Assembly (NCBI RefSeq): GCF_030272615.1
Contig: NC_081414.1
Span: forward strand, 909,917,009-909,981,008
DNA: 64,000 nt
Reading direction: 5' to 3'
Source of the DNA: Cryptomeria japonica
Lineage: Eukaryota; Streptophyta; Pinopsida; Cupressales; Cupressaceae
Below are positions 21,664-32,810 of the stretch, one piece after another. The notes under the pieces are model-generated. The model was not told the DNA's origin, did no database searches, and saw nothing but the letters and a program-made list of their open reading frames with translations. Positions within the stretch are counted from its first letter, which is position 1. Every line of letters starts with the position of its first letter. The position numbers and the translations under genes are program-made.

Positions 21664-21938
21664 AGGCGCATCTGCGTTGGTACCAGGCGCGTCTAGGTCA
21701 AGAAGGCGCGTCTGTGTTTGTGCCAAGCACGTCTATGTCTGGACCCGCGTCTATGTCAAATGCAGCCGCATCTATGCTATTCAGGCACATTTGTGCCAAG
21801 AAGGCATGTCTATGTCAACTAGGCATGTCTATGCAGAGCATAGGCACGTTTGTGTCAGGTAGGCACGTCTATGTTGTTCAGGCATGTCTATGCAGTTTTT
21901 GAGCATGTTTATGTCATGCAAGCGCATTTGCGTTTGAA
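21664..21938 (+). repeat. Array of 14 GGCGCGTCTRTGT words, period about 20 bp (G2 PMD intron)
   Basis: Words at about 21,665, 21,685, 21,704, 21,725, 21,745, 21,765, 21,783, 21,802, 21,822, 21,842, 21,861, 21,880, 21,902 and 21,921. The core GGC(G/A)C(G/A)T(C/T)T(A/G)TGT is conserved and the 6-8 bp between words vary freely. Variants are mostly CpG-to-TpG/CpA changes. The same word, inverted, forms the arrays near gag (40.7 and 42.2 kb). Confidence 0.88.
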
Positions 21939-21973
21939 AAGTATGAAGTTGCATCTTCTAGGTCAAATCGATA

Positions 21974-22385
21974 GTTCTGTGATGAACATATGTTGTCGAT
22001 TGGATAAGCTGCTGAGGGGATACACTCAAGCAGGTCCTCTAGGAAGACTAGGATAGATCAAGGCACTTTTTGATGAACAGTGAGTACCAAGATAGAGTAC
22101 TTTGTGATGAATAGGGAGTACTAAAATATGAGCAGCACTTTGTGATGAACAGGGAGTGCAAATGTGAGTAACACTTTGTGATGAACAGGGAGTGTCACAC
22201 ACGTAGTACTTTGTGATGAACAGGGAGTACCACTAGGATAAATAGCAACACTTTGTGATGAATAGTGAGTGTCACTAGGGTAGAAGCAACACTTTGTGAT
22301 GAACAGTGAGTGTCACTAGGATAGATAACCATATGCATTTAGATAGCAAGTAGCATTTTGTGATAAACAGTGAATGCCACTATAA
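21974..22385 (+). repeat. TGTGATGAACA array (G2 PMD intron)
   Basis: One unit A (TTCTGTGATGAACATATGTTG at 21,974) and eight units B (CACTTTGTGATGAACAGGGAGT) starting at about 22,064, 22,098, 22,136, 22,172, 22,207, 22,249, 22,290 and 22,353. Period 34-42 bp (last 63). After the core, many units have CACTAGGATA. A and B share TGTGATGAACA. G3 has four A and four B units, so the array changes copy number. Confidence 0.88.
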
Positions 22386-22413
22386 CTGACATGATTGAGT
22401 TGTTTGACTGCAG

Positions 22414-24348
22414 AAGTATTTGCCGATGCTAGAGTCACAAGACAGATTCCCGTTGACTCAGAGGTTGCAACCTGAGTTGACAGCCGAGGATAGAGCTGCT
22501 ATCGATGAGATGGGTCTGAGACATGTACTGTATGTGCCTGAGTTTCGGGCAAACATGGGTTTGCTGACTGCGCTAGCTGAGAGATGGCACTCTGAGATGT
22601 GCACATTCTATTTGCCTATGGGTGAGATGATAGTCACCCTAGAGGATGTATACAAGATTCTACGGGTGTCGATCGATGGGGAGCTGATCCCATACGATCA
22701 AGATGGAGACAGGGAGGCATTAAGACGGGTATTTCAGGACCCTGGATTGGAGATGAGAGCAGGACATGTGGCATGGGACACCATGACAACCACAGGGTTA
22801 GCATTGTCGGCAGTGATCGGAGGAACTATCAGTGGGTTCCTATGTCCAGATAGGGCGACATAGGGATTGGCTGTGGGCTGGGGGGGAGCACTGGAGACAC
22901 TGATGACACAACATACTAGATATGCCTGAGGATCGTGTGTGCTGGCCCACTTGTATTATGAGCTGCATCAGTTTGTTTATCATGGATCAGTGGGATTGGG
23001 CTGCGGAGTGACATTGCTACAGGTATGGGCCTACGAGCATTTGTTGGTTACTTGACTGATACACTTCAGGGGCAGAGGTCATGGACGCAGCTTTGTGCAT
23101 TTGTACGATATGATCACATCACAGCCGCGGATTGGCAGGCTAGAGTACTAGCGGCGAGTGATTGATGACATTGATGAGGTCATATGGAGACCCTATCTAG
23201 GCTGAGAGCAGTGGGAGGATGATGCAGTCAAGCTACCGTACACCTTTCGGAGTAGGTACCTGATTGGGCGGACGCCCTATGTGCTAGAGAGGCAGCTGGT
23301 AGATAGGATTGGCCGACAGTTTGGTTGGATTCAGAGGATGCCCCGGGGATCAGGCATGTATGCCTGCACAGTCAGAGATTAGGCACAATTTGGGCCACTA
23401 CTGTCATATGATCAGGCAGTGACGTAGCTGGTGGAGATGATACCTCTTCCTTGGGACATGTGGCTTGAGATCGAGGACGCTAGAATGGATGCTGAGTATA
23501 CAGCTTATTGGGCAGAGCATCCATTCCCCTGATTGACAGATCCAGGAGAGGCACTGGAGGGAGATGGTGGTGGTGATGAGGATGATGGTGGAGGTGAGGG
23601 GGGTCGAGGCCGATGGAGGAGGAGAGGAGTAGTTGGAGAGAGACGCGTTGCACCTCGGAGGGAGGGTGGAGAGGAGAGGCAGGCTCAAGTGGTGAGGGGT
23701 CGCGATGGATTGCCTCTATAGCTGCTAGCAGCATAGGGTCCCAGGCAGGTGCAGATACAGGGATAGGGACAAAGATAGGTACCAGTACAAGCACAGGGGC
23801 AGGTACAGGGGCAGGCACCCGTAGAGGAGGAGCCATAGGTAGGGGCAGAGGTAGAGGGGGTTGACCCAGTGGAGGCTGAGCTGCTAGATCTGAGAGAGAT
23901 CTGCTAGGGCCAGGGAGATGAGATTCAAGATCTGGAGAGGGAGAGGGATCGGCTCAGGACCAGGCTTAGGGATACTGAGCGAGAGCGGGATCAGGCTATC
24001 CAGCGCTACATAGAGGCTGAGACAGCACTGAGGGCTGGAAGGCAGGCAACAGAGGACACAGGGGCTGGATATGCCTATGTCCTATGGGCAGGAGAGGAGA
24101 TAGCCTACTGGAGGGACCTCTACTATGGTGCAGTGCTAGTAGATCATTGGGTGAGGAGCTTCCATAGACCGTCGCGTATAGTGACAGCTATGGGAGGGAG
24201 CCGGAGGAGACAGGCATCGAGTGGTGGGGTCATGGGTCCTCCACCACCACCAGATAGAGGAGATAGGAGGGATGATCCTGGGGCGGGTCCTTCAGGGGCT
24301 CAGATTCCACCGAGGCCAGGCGGCTCCGAGGGAGGGAGTTCATCATAG
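22414..24348 (+). pseudogene. PMD gene exon 2 (G2): plant mobile domain protein
   Basis: A single frame of 645 codons without indels, broken only by stop codons. Plant mobile domain, residues about 15-330: GLRHVLYVPEFRANMGLL, ERWHSEMCTFYLPMGEM, VTLEDVYKILRVSIDGELI, then LPYTFRSRYLIGRTPYVLER and RIGRQFGWIQ. Next come an acidic Gly-rich linker (EGDGGGDEDDGGGEGGRG), a Gln/Val-rich stretch, a coiled coil (DLERERDRLRTRLRDTERE, about 23,930) and a Pro-rich tail ending at TAG 24,346-24,348. PMD proteins include the nuclear MAIN/MAIL1 factors as well as transposon-borne relatives, and the role inside retroelements is not settled. About 14 in-frame stops, many TAG where G3 has CAG/CAA. Convergent with pol. 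Confidence 0.88.
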
Positions 24349-24574
24349 CCTTAGAGGGCTCCCTATGTATCAATTTTGTACCATTTTTGTATTGTAGACA
24401 CCTGTGGATGATTGTAGACATATGATTTTGACATCATTGTATTATGACACTTTATGATTATATATGAGATGATTCATCTTTGTGGAAGCTATATGCATGT
24501 GTACCTATGTGATGAGATGTTCTTATGTGATGCTTATGATATGGATGCAAATATGTATATGATGCAATGCGATA

Positions 24575-24605
<31 letters not shown>

Positions 24606-26038
24606 GTTTTTGTTTTATATGTGTTATGTCAATGCAAATGTAAATGTATGAAGTGCAGATGAATATGATAATGCAAATGATTATTGTGCTAACAGGTGTT
24701 GTGTGCAGGATGTGTTGTAGTTGTGATATCTATATGTATGTATGAAATGCTTATATGTGGTAATGCAAGTCAAATTACATGGAATGCAAATGTTTTTGGT
24801 GCGTCATTATACTCAGTCATGTGATAGCAGGCTACGCAGACTCGAGAAGGATGATGGAAGTCAATCAAGAAAAGGGGATGGAAGACAAAAGATATGAAAG
24901 TGAAAGAGCTTCTTGTGCATTATCATCATTGAGCTTTATGATGGCAAAATAGGTTATGACAATCGAGGCATATGTGCGACCCAAAAAGTCATTGTACCTA
25001 TTTGCATGGAGATAAGACAGTCACAAACAAGGGATGCCCCAGTTCACACTAGACTCACAGTGTCCTCATATCCTTGGACAAGTCATAGCATTACTAAGAG
25101 ACAATCCACAGACAGCAAATACAAATAGGTGACGATACCCCATCCTTGCCTTTCTAGTCATAGACATCCTGGAGATAGAATCTCTAGTCAGAGACATCCT
25201 GGAAAAGCTAAAAGACATGTCACCAAAAGATAAAATCAAAAGAAAACCAAGACTCGACACCAACATCCACTGTAGTCCTCAAATTTAGTGTCTCTTGTCA
25301 CTTGTATAAGTCTTATTTGATTGTGGTCACAATGTTTACTTTCACAAAAAGGATAGATAGCACTGAACCATAATGTTGTCTGAGTCTGTTGAAAGATTTG
25401 ATTTTGTTGAAGCCCATTGTTGCTGATGTGTCTCATCTGAAACTGACTGAATCCATGAAACTGATACTTTATTGCGGAGAAGATGAAACTTTATTGTGGA
25501 TCTGTGATGCAAATGTTTCTTTATTGCGGATTGTGTGCGAATAGACTGAAGGAAGCTGGAAGAATCTATACTCCTCAAAACATGTGATGTTCTCAGTTCC
25601 ACACCCATCACTAGACGTAGGATTTTGCCTTAGCCATAGATAGGAGCTAATTTATTATGGATGGAAAGGGAGGTTTATTATGAATGGCTAACCAATCTTG
25701 GATAGATCAATAACAAGCCATGATGGGAATGGGTAAGTTTATTATGAATGAATAGGTTGTGAGTGTGTGCAAAGTGAAATGATGAAAGAGAATCCTGAAG
25801 GAGGGAGGAGCAATGTCTCTATGCATGGTACTGGTGACCCAGTTTTCACCATGGTACTTGCCCAGGGAACCACCGACGTGGTTTTCACCGTTGGACGAAA
25901 TTATTTCTCTTTACTTTTTTTGATTTTTTCAATGTTTTTTGTGTCACAAGGCGCCTGTTTGCCAGGTTTTCACCAAGTAACAATTTATTTTGTTTTATAA
26001 TTTTTTTTTGTATTTTTGAATTAGGATACTCTGAAGAG
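24349..26038. other. G2 region between the PMD gene and integrase 3' ends
   Basis: Intergenic region between two convergent genes. Contains a (TA)/poly-T run (24,573-24,605), a 30-bp AGTCAGAGACATCCTGG unit in two copies (about 25,150-25,205) and several GGTTTTCACC words (25,840-25,975). Conserved in layout with G3 (49,960-52,540). No convincing coding sequence. Confidence 0.6.
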
Positions 26039-27300
26039 CTATGTGTAGAACCTGCGAAGGTGCATGCTATTGATAGGATCCTCCAAAGGTTCACCTTCTG
26101 TAGTTGAGAGTTGATATGCACCAGATCCATATGCTGCTGTAATAATGTAAGGACCAAGCCAGTTTGGTTCGAACTTGCCCTTCTTCTCTCTATCTTGTTG
26201 ATTTTTAGGATTTTCTCTGAGAACTGAGTCACCTACTTCAAATGTGTGAGGCTTGACCTTGTGATTGTAGCTGCGACTCATTCGTTGTTGGTAAGCCTTG
26301 AGATGATTAGGAGCAGTTTGTCTTCATTCATCCAATAGTTCCAGCTCTTGTAAGCGAGAGACCCTGTAGTCTTCATCACTAATGATGTTTTGCAAAAAGA
26401 CCCATAAAGAGGGTAGCTCGACCTCAATAGGCAAGATGGCTTCAGAACCATAGACTAGTGAATATGGTGTAGCTCCTGTAGGTGTATGGACACTTGTGCG
26501 GTAGGCCCAAAGTGTAGGATTAAGTTGGATATGCCAATTACGACCAGCATCGTCGACTATCTTCTTTAGGATTTTAAGGATTGTTTTGTTAGACGCCTTA
26601 GCTTGGCCATTACCTTGGGGGTAATATGGTGTGGAGAAACGATGAGCGGTATGGAAGTGGTCACAGAGTTCACGAACATCCTGATTTTTGAAGGGACGTC
26701 CGTTATCAGTGATAATGGAAACAGGAATATCGTATCGGAAAATGATATAGTTAAGGATGAATGTAGCAATCTATTTTACAGTAACTTGTGTGAGAGGCAC
26801 GACTTCAATCCATTTTGTAAAATACTCTGTGGTAGTGATAATGAATTTATGACCATTGGAAGAAGGAGGGTGAATCTTGCCTATGAGATCGAGTCCCCAT
26901 TGACAAAAGGGCCAAGGAGACGCAAGTGGTTGAAGTTCTTGTGCTGGCGCATGTATGAGGTCTCCATGAATTTGACATTGCTTACATTTCTTAACAATAT
27001 GAGTCTTTCTCCATATTGGGCTAGTAATATCCAATCCTGATGAGTTTCTTGGCCAAGGTAGGACCACTAGCATGTGGACCACATATCCTTTCATGCACTT
27101 CCCGTAACACAATCTGAGCTTCGTCGCTTTCTAAACATCTAAGAAGAGTGGCATCTAGACCTCGCCGGTATAGGATATCAGCTAAAATGACATATCGAGA
27201 GGATTGGTGAATGAAAGTGCGATGTTGGTTATTTGATAGATCAGGAGGTAAAGTATTGTCACGTAGGTATGTGAAAATGGGACCATATAACTAGGATTCA
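26039..27300 (-). pseudogene. G2 integrase
   Basis: Read from 27,190 downward: ILYRRGLDATLLRCLESDEA...IVLREVHERICGPHASG (the H2C2 zinc-binding block), then after frame changes C.QCQIHGDL...PWPFCQWGLDLIGKIHP (first catalytic Asp of the core, about 26,890) and TKWIEVVPLTQVT. The C-terminal GPY/F-type module GKFEPNWLGPYIITAAYGSGAYQL lies at about 26,190-26,110, with a natural end near 26,039. Several frameshifts. It would integrate the element's cDNA. Closely matched by G3 52,540-53,720. Confidence 0.88.
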
Positions 27301-28037
27301 GGACCAACAACGCATAGCGTCTCAGTAGGCCTAAGCTCATATGAAGGGACCAAAAGGTTATCCACCAAGAACTCATAGCGGGTCTTGCTTGGAGGTAGAT
27401 CGATCAGTGAAGCAATTGTAGCCATGGCGTCTGCGGTGCGATTCTGCTCTCTTGGTATCTGCTCAAAGTCTATCTTTGCGAAATGTTGTTTCAGACCATC
27501 CACCATTTATTTATAAGGCATTAACTTTTCATCTTTCATTTGATAATCACCAGTTGCTTGACGGATAACAAGTTGGGAGTCCCCAAAAACACGAAGTTAC
27601 TGGATCCTCCATTGAACTGCAATTCGTAATCCTGTTGTTAATGCCTCATATTCCGCTATATTGTTAGTGCAAGGAAATGATAAGCGGTATGATTTTGGTA
27701 TAGAATCCCCTTGAGGAGTTATAAAGAGGATGCCAGCTCCTGCCCCATGTTGTGTATATGAGCCGTCAAAGTATAGTTGCCATGGCTTTGCATGTGACAT
27801 TGTCAAGATGGATTCATCTGGAAATTCTGAACTTAGAGGAACATCATCTATCATGGGAGCATCTGCTAATTGATCTGCGATGGCTTGTCCTTTTATTGCT
27901 TTTCTTTCCACATACTCAATGTCGAATTCACTCAGTATCATTACCCATTTGACCAGTCGCCCAGTAAGTGTTGCCTTATTGAGAAGGTATTTCAATGGAT
28001 CTATCCTTGCAACTAACTTTGTCTTATGAGTAAGCAT
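27301..28037 (-). pseudogene. G2 second (Tat-type) RNase H
   Basis: WQLYFDGSYTQHGAGAGILF (about 27,785-27,730), then NNIAEYEALTTGLRIAVQW and, after a stop and frame change, LPREQNRTADAMATIASL-type sequence (PREQNRTADAMATIASL at about 27,455-27,405). This extra RNase H of the archaeal/plant-host type after the normal RNase H is the hallmark of Tat elements (Ogre, RIRE2, Retand). The segment 28,037-27,880 is the RNase H connection (LNKATLTGRLVKWVMILSEFDI). Confidence 0.88.
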
Positions 28038-28043
28038 GTAATG

Positions 28044-29645
28044 TCATAATTTCTGTGAAGCAAAGACCACAGCGAGGCATGCGCGCTCAATTGGTGTGTA
28101 GTTTAGCTCATATCCCACCAATGTGCGATTGATATAATATACTACTTTTTCCTTGCCTTCAGCAATTTGTTGTGCTAGGAGTGCCCCCAATGCTGTTGGA
28201 GTAGCTGAAATGTATAATAATAGTGGTTGATCTGGAACTGGTGGCATCAGAACTAGCGGATTTAGAAGATAATCTTTGAGCATCTGGAAAGTCTGTTGAT
28301 AGTTGTCATCCCATTTGAATTTGATGTTTTTATGTAGAAGGTGCTGAAAAAGATTACACTTATTTGCCAATTGTGCTATGAATCTTTGAATGGACTGGAG
28401 TCTGCCTTGTAAGGATCGAAGTTGACTGATATTTCTTGGTGGTTGCATTTCCAAGATAGCTTTGACTTTTGCTGGATCCACTTCAATTCCTCTTTTAGAT
28501 ATAATGAATCCTAGGAGCTTCCCAGAGGTTACTCCAAAGACACATTTCTTAGGGTTTAATCTTACTTTGTATTTTTCCAACCGATCAAAGGCAACTGAAA
28601 GTATGTCCAAATGTGTATTTATGTCTATTGATTTGACCAAGAGGTCATCAACATAATCTTCCATAGTTGCATGCATGAGATCATGAAAGATATTAGTCAT
28701 GGCTCTTTGATATGTAGCACCTGCATTCTTTAACCCAAAAGGCATGACATTCCAGCAGAAAGTTCCCCATGGACAAGTAAATGATGTTTTGTGTTGATCC
28801 TCGGGTGCGATTCTTATCTGATTATAGCTAGAGAATCCATCCATTAATGATAGCATTTCATGACCTGCTGTGAGATCAACAATCAAGTCAATGTTTGGTA
28901 ATGGGAAGTCATCCTTTGGACAAGCTTTGTTGATGTCTCTGAAATCTATGCAAATTCTGATGCTGCGATCTGGTTTACTGATAGGTACCAAGTTGGAGAT
29001 CCATTCAGGATAATCAATTGGGCGTATGAATCCGACATCGAGTAATTTCTCAAGTTCTGCTTTGACTAGTAATGCCACTTGTGGATGCATTTTTCTTAAT
29101 TTCTATTTTACTGGTTTTGCCCCCGGTTTGACTGTCAGATGATGCATTACCAAATCCGGATCCAATCCAGGCATATCAGTGTATGACCAGGCGAAGTTGA
29201 TTTGTCGCTTTTTGAAGAAACTTTTGAATTTTGACCTTTTAGCCTCTGTCAGTGATTGAGCTAGGAATATGTTGTGTGGAACCTCTTCTATACCGATGTT
29301 TGTTTTGATAGTCTCCTCTACCAACATGGATGATTTTTCCTCATATGATGCTGGGAGAATGTCGAGCCTTCCATCTTTGGGTGCCTCAGAGAGGTTTTCA
29401 CCTTCAGATACATCCTTTCTTTTTACTTTTTTGGGGTCAGATAGTGCCACAATGTGGTTTTCGCCATAAGACCCTTGATTTGTTCTTATTTTCACATTTT
29501 TGCGACTGGAAGGTCTGACACCCTCACCAAAATATGCCACGCTATTGAGTTCTATAGTGTATCCCACTTTATGGTCTCCAGGGGGAAGATCATCTCGTAT
29601 GCCTAGATAGTCAATAAAAGCTTCATCATTTTGAAATGTATCCAA
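28044..29645 (-). pseudogene. G2 reverse transcriptase and first RNase H
   Basis: Two minus-strand pieces split by a stop at about 29,100. The first ends in FAWSYTDMPGLDPDLVMHHL, the gypsy RT lead-in. The second (29,090-28,044, 348 codons, intact) has LDVGFIRPIDYPEWISNLV, FRDINKACPKDDFPLPNID, FGLKNAGATYQRAM, the catalytic YVDD (28,655-28,644), and RNase H residues LLYISATPTALGALLAQ...YYINRTLVGYELNYTPIER. The longest undamaged pol segment in the window. Confidence 0.93.
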
Positions 29646-31328
29646 CTATGCAGGCCCTTCATGATCCCAGTCAATGAGTTGGTGGTGAACAAGTGGAAGG
29701 CCGTTAATGTCTTCAAAGTTAGCAGGGCTAAGAGTGAAGATGTGGTTATATTTAGGTATGTCAAGGTAATTATCAAGGTCATCGATGGCACTCTCCTTAT
29801 CAGTCTCGATCACGAGCGAATCCCAATTATCATCACTAGTAGCGCATTCTGGGACATGTGTTCTCATCCTATGTGATTTCAACCTAGAACCTTGAGACAA
29901 GGACTGTGTAGACTCCTCATGGGTTGTTTCTTGACCAACTCTGAATTTTTTATAGAACTCCTCCTCTTCTGTGGGTTCACCTGGCTCTCTGAATGTCTCG
30001 GTGAGCTCGTAGTCACTGGAAGACTTGTCGGAACCCCATTCCCATTTGTTGGAATCTGTGGAATAGCGATTCTCTTGTTGAATTTTGGCAGCTTTGATTT
30101 GTAAGGCTTCTTCTGTCCTTTGGGTGTGGACCTTGGAAGTTAAGAAACCAAGTCCTTTCGAGCGTTCCTTCTTGAAAGTCAATTCAGGTTGTAAAGGTTC
30201 AATGATGCCTTCCTTTCGTAACCCCAGAGGGCTTTTTCCATCATACCCAATTTTTTGTAGAATTTTGAAGCCTTTGCCATATTTCTTACATGGTAGGTTG
30301 ATGTGATCTTGTGTTTCCTCTTCAGTATCTCTGAAAAGCATTTGGTATAAACCTTCCTCTTCTAGTTCACCCCATCTTTGAAAGATAGTAGGGTCCCATT
30401 TGAGCGTCATGATGGAGATTTGCTTGTTAGGATGTGGTCTTCCATATTCTTTTGGGGAACTCATGACTTGTCTTAAGTACATGGTCTGATTGAAAGTATA
30501 TTCCCCCATGCCTTTGTCCTGAAACTTGCCTCTAAGCTCACCTTGTTTGGATGTCAAAGGTTTTAATGACTCAGGATCAATGTATGCCGATGAAGGAACA
30601 ACCTCCCGATTACTAGGAATGATGGTCTCAGTCTTTGATTTTAGGTTATTGCAATATATGAATGGATTAGGATTGTCGTTAACTGTTACCTCCACTCCAT
30701 TATGAGGAAACTTAATGCATTGGTGATATGTGGATGGAACTGCCCTCATTTCATGGATCCAAGGATGTCGTAACAATATGTTATAAGTGAGATTTAAATC
30801 CAGGACTTGATAGACCACATCCTTTGTAACCAGCCCAACTCTGAGAGGTAAGATGACTGTACCCTTGGATGAACGCTCTTCATCATCATATGCCTTAATG
30901 GTGATCTTATTTGTAGAATTCACAGCTTTATCAGAATATCTCAATTGTGTGATAGTGCTTAATGTGCAAATGTTCAGACCTGCTCCTCCATCTATCAGGA
31001 CTCATTTTATTCGATGTTTGTGTATGAAGGCTTCAATGTGTAATGGCACATTATGCGGCTGACTTACAGAGGCATCATCAACTTCTATGAAAGTAAGAGA
31101 GTGTGGAATGGAAAGGTATCCCACCATGGCTTGAAACTGGTCCACATTTAGATCAGTAGGGATAGCAGTATCTCTCAAGATTTTGTCAAGAATGGCTTTA
31201 TGTGCGAGAGATATGCGTAATAGTTCAAGAATGGAGATGAGCGCGGGTGTCTTCCCTAGCTGTTCTACAAGGTCATACTCAGGTTTGGTTGATGAAGAAG
31301 TGGTGTTTTTAGTTGGAGCACCTTGCAA
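29646..31328 (-). pseudogene. G2 protease, linker and G-patch segment
   Basis: The protease lead-in (LISILELLRISLAHKAIL, 31,235) runs to a TGA (from CGA) just before VLIDGGAGLNICTL (about 31,005-30,960). The frame 30,944-29,646 (432 codons, intact) then carries LTYNILLRHPWIHEMRAVPS, CIKFPHNGVEV and a G-patch-like block, YGKGFKILQKIGYDGKSP with LRKEGIIEPL (about 30,290-30,205). An acidic Ser/Glu-rich linker precedes RT. G-patch modules bind RNA or RNA helicases in other proteins, and some retroviral proteases carry one at the C-terminus. Confidence 0.85.
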
Positions 31329-31690
31329 AGTTATTTTACCTCGGCGGGTTGTAACATGACATTCAGAGGTAGGTTCAGAAGAAGATCCAACACCTTTTAG
31401 GACAATCTTGGGTCTCTAGGTAGAATTATCAGATGTTTTGTCCTTGATGATAATGGTAGAGACATAATTGTCCATCGAGATGTGATTGATAGTTGAATCA
31501 TAGTTGTAGGATGCTCTGGTATAGTTGGTTTGATCCTCTGTGGCTTTAGCTTTTCCCTTGTCATGTTTTGGGAATGGTTCCTTAAACATCTCATGTTCTT
31601 GATTGGATGAATGTCCCTCAATCTCAATATCACCTCTATCAATGAGATCTTGTATTATGTTCTTCAGTCAATGACAATTTCCTATCTTGC
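31329..31690 (-). pseudogene. G2 gag C-terminus, 3' piece after the insertion
   Basis: Begins at the insertion boundary with the second half of the zinc knuckle, (K)IGNCH, a TGA, then LKNIIQDLIDRGDIEI, matching G1's DCMGLKNIVQDMIDRGD. Low-complexity sequence follows, leading to the protease lead-in. Frame changes present. Confidence 0.75.
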
Positions 31691-32040
31691 TGTTATCGCT
31701 GTTTTTAAAATTGGGTTCTTTCCCCATATTTGGCTATGGTTTTTGAAAAATTTTTGTATAAGATGTGGCCCCAAATGCTTCAGCCTTATTCTAAACCTAG
31801 AGGGTTTAAGGTTTTTCTAAGTTTTAGGCTTTATCTTTTGTGTTAGGTCCCCTGGTTTCTATTCCGACGTTACTTTATTTCACTTAAGTCATGGGTCGCG
31901 GGGTCGTAAGAAGTGTCCCCCCTTGCTATTTACCTAGGCGGTCATGTTAATTATTTGAAAATTTTCGCCTTTTATTATTTCCTTCTAAAGTGCCGGGCCC
32001 AGTAAACACTGATCAACTTGGGGAAAGATCCTATGGTTGG

Positions 32041-32090
32041 CGCTATTTCGCAAAGGCTAAGTGCTCACATTTTAAGGCTGTGAAATAGCG
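32041..32090. promoter_or_regulatory. 50-bp hairpin module, copy 1
   Basis: Arm CGCTATTTCGCA (32,041-32,052), 26-base loop, arm TGTGAAATAGCG (32,079-32,090), one mismatch in the 12-bp stem. Confidence 0.88.
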
Positions 32091-32472
32091 AGGATTAATA
32101 TCAACCGTCCATGTGTCATGCGGAGGAAGTGAAAGTTGCGGCTGTCAAGAAGGTGGGGCCCCCTCTACGTGGTCTTCTCTGGCGTATTAGAGGGCAGCAC
32201 ATGGCACAGGCCGCCACAGTCAGCATTTTAAGATTAAGGATCAAAGTGGGCCCCAAAGATGAGTCAGCTCACAGGTGGAGGTGACCTGGTAGGGATAGCT
32301 CTTACAATTCATTGAGACCCTGTGGCTCCTTCCAGCGAATGAAAAGTCGACAAGTCAGCTTCGAAGATGACAGGGCGCCAGGTGTCCATGATGTGTCCGT
32401 GGGCCCACCTCTTCTGAAAGCTCCTAGCAGGTTTTAAATGCCGAGCAACTTGAGAAAGGATCTGACGGTCAG

Positions 32473-32522
32473 CGCTATTTCGCAAAGGTTAAGTGCTTGC
32501 CCTTTAAGGCTGCGAAATAGCG
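32473..32522. promoter_or_regulatory. 50-bp hairpin module, copy 2
   Basis: Perfect 12-bp arms CGCTATTTCGCA and TGCGAAATAGCG with a 26-base loop, same length as copy 1. Confidence 0.9.
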
Positions 32523-32760
32523 AAAATGAATATCGACCGTCCATGTGTCACGACAGAGTAAGTGGAAGGCATAGCTGTCAGAGATAGCTGGAGCTCCATG
32601 GCTTTCTTTTGGCGTATTATAAGGTAACACGTGGCACAGGCCACCACAGTCAGCAGGACAGGGCGCCAGGTGTCCATGATGTGTCTGTGGGCCCGCCTCT
32701 TCTGAAAGCTCCTAGTAGGGTTTAAATGTCGTGCAAGTCGAGATAAGATCTAACGGCTCG

Positions 32761-32810
32761 CGCTATTTTGCAAGGGTAAGATGCTCACATTTTAAGGCTG
32801 CGAAATAGCG
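32761..32810. promoter_or_regulatory. 50-bp hairpin module, copy 3
   Basis: Arms CGCTATTTTGCA and TGCGAAATAGCG (one T:G-type mismatch), 26-base loop. Followed by GACCGTCCACGTGTC, which contains a G-box-like CCACGTGTC. Confidence 0.9.

Larger units (their letters stand above)
21549..22413 (+). other. PMD gene intron (G2), filled with two short-word arrays
   Basis: Donor GTAAGT at 21,549 and acceptor TTGTTTGACTGCAG ending at 22,413. Length 865 bp. It contains the 20-bp-period GCGTCTRTGT array (21,664-21,938) and the TGTGATGAACA array (21,974-22,385). In G3 the equivalent acceptor has mutated from CAG to CAA. Confidence 0.65.

Noticed and set aside
21664-21938. CRISPR-like repeat-spacer array
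   Set aside because: The repeat word is only about 13 bp and degenerate, the spacers are 6-8 bp, there is no cas context, and the host is a plant.
21974-22385. Box C/D snoRNA cluster, because GTGATGA matches the C box in each unit
   Set aside because: Most units have no CTGA D box at a suitable distance and no terminal stem. Only unit A has a nearby CTGA.
23404-23836. Minus-strand Pro/His-rich frames opposite PMD exon 2 (also 48,854-49,586)
   Set aside because: They are shadows of the plus-strand Gly/Asp-rich PMD linker and are not conserved as protein between the two copies.
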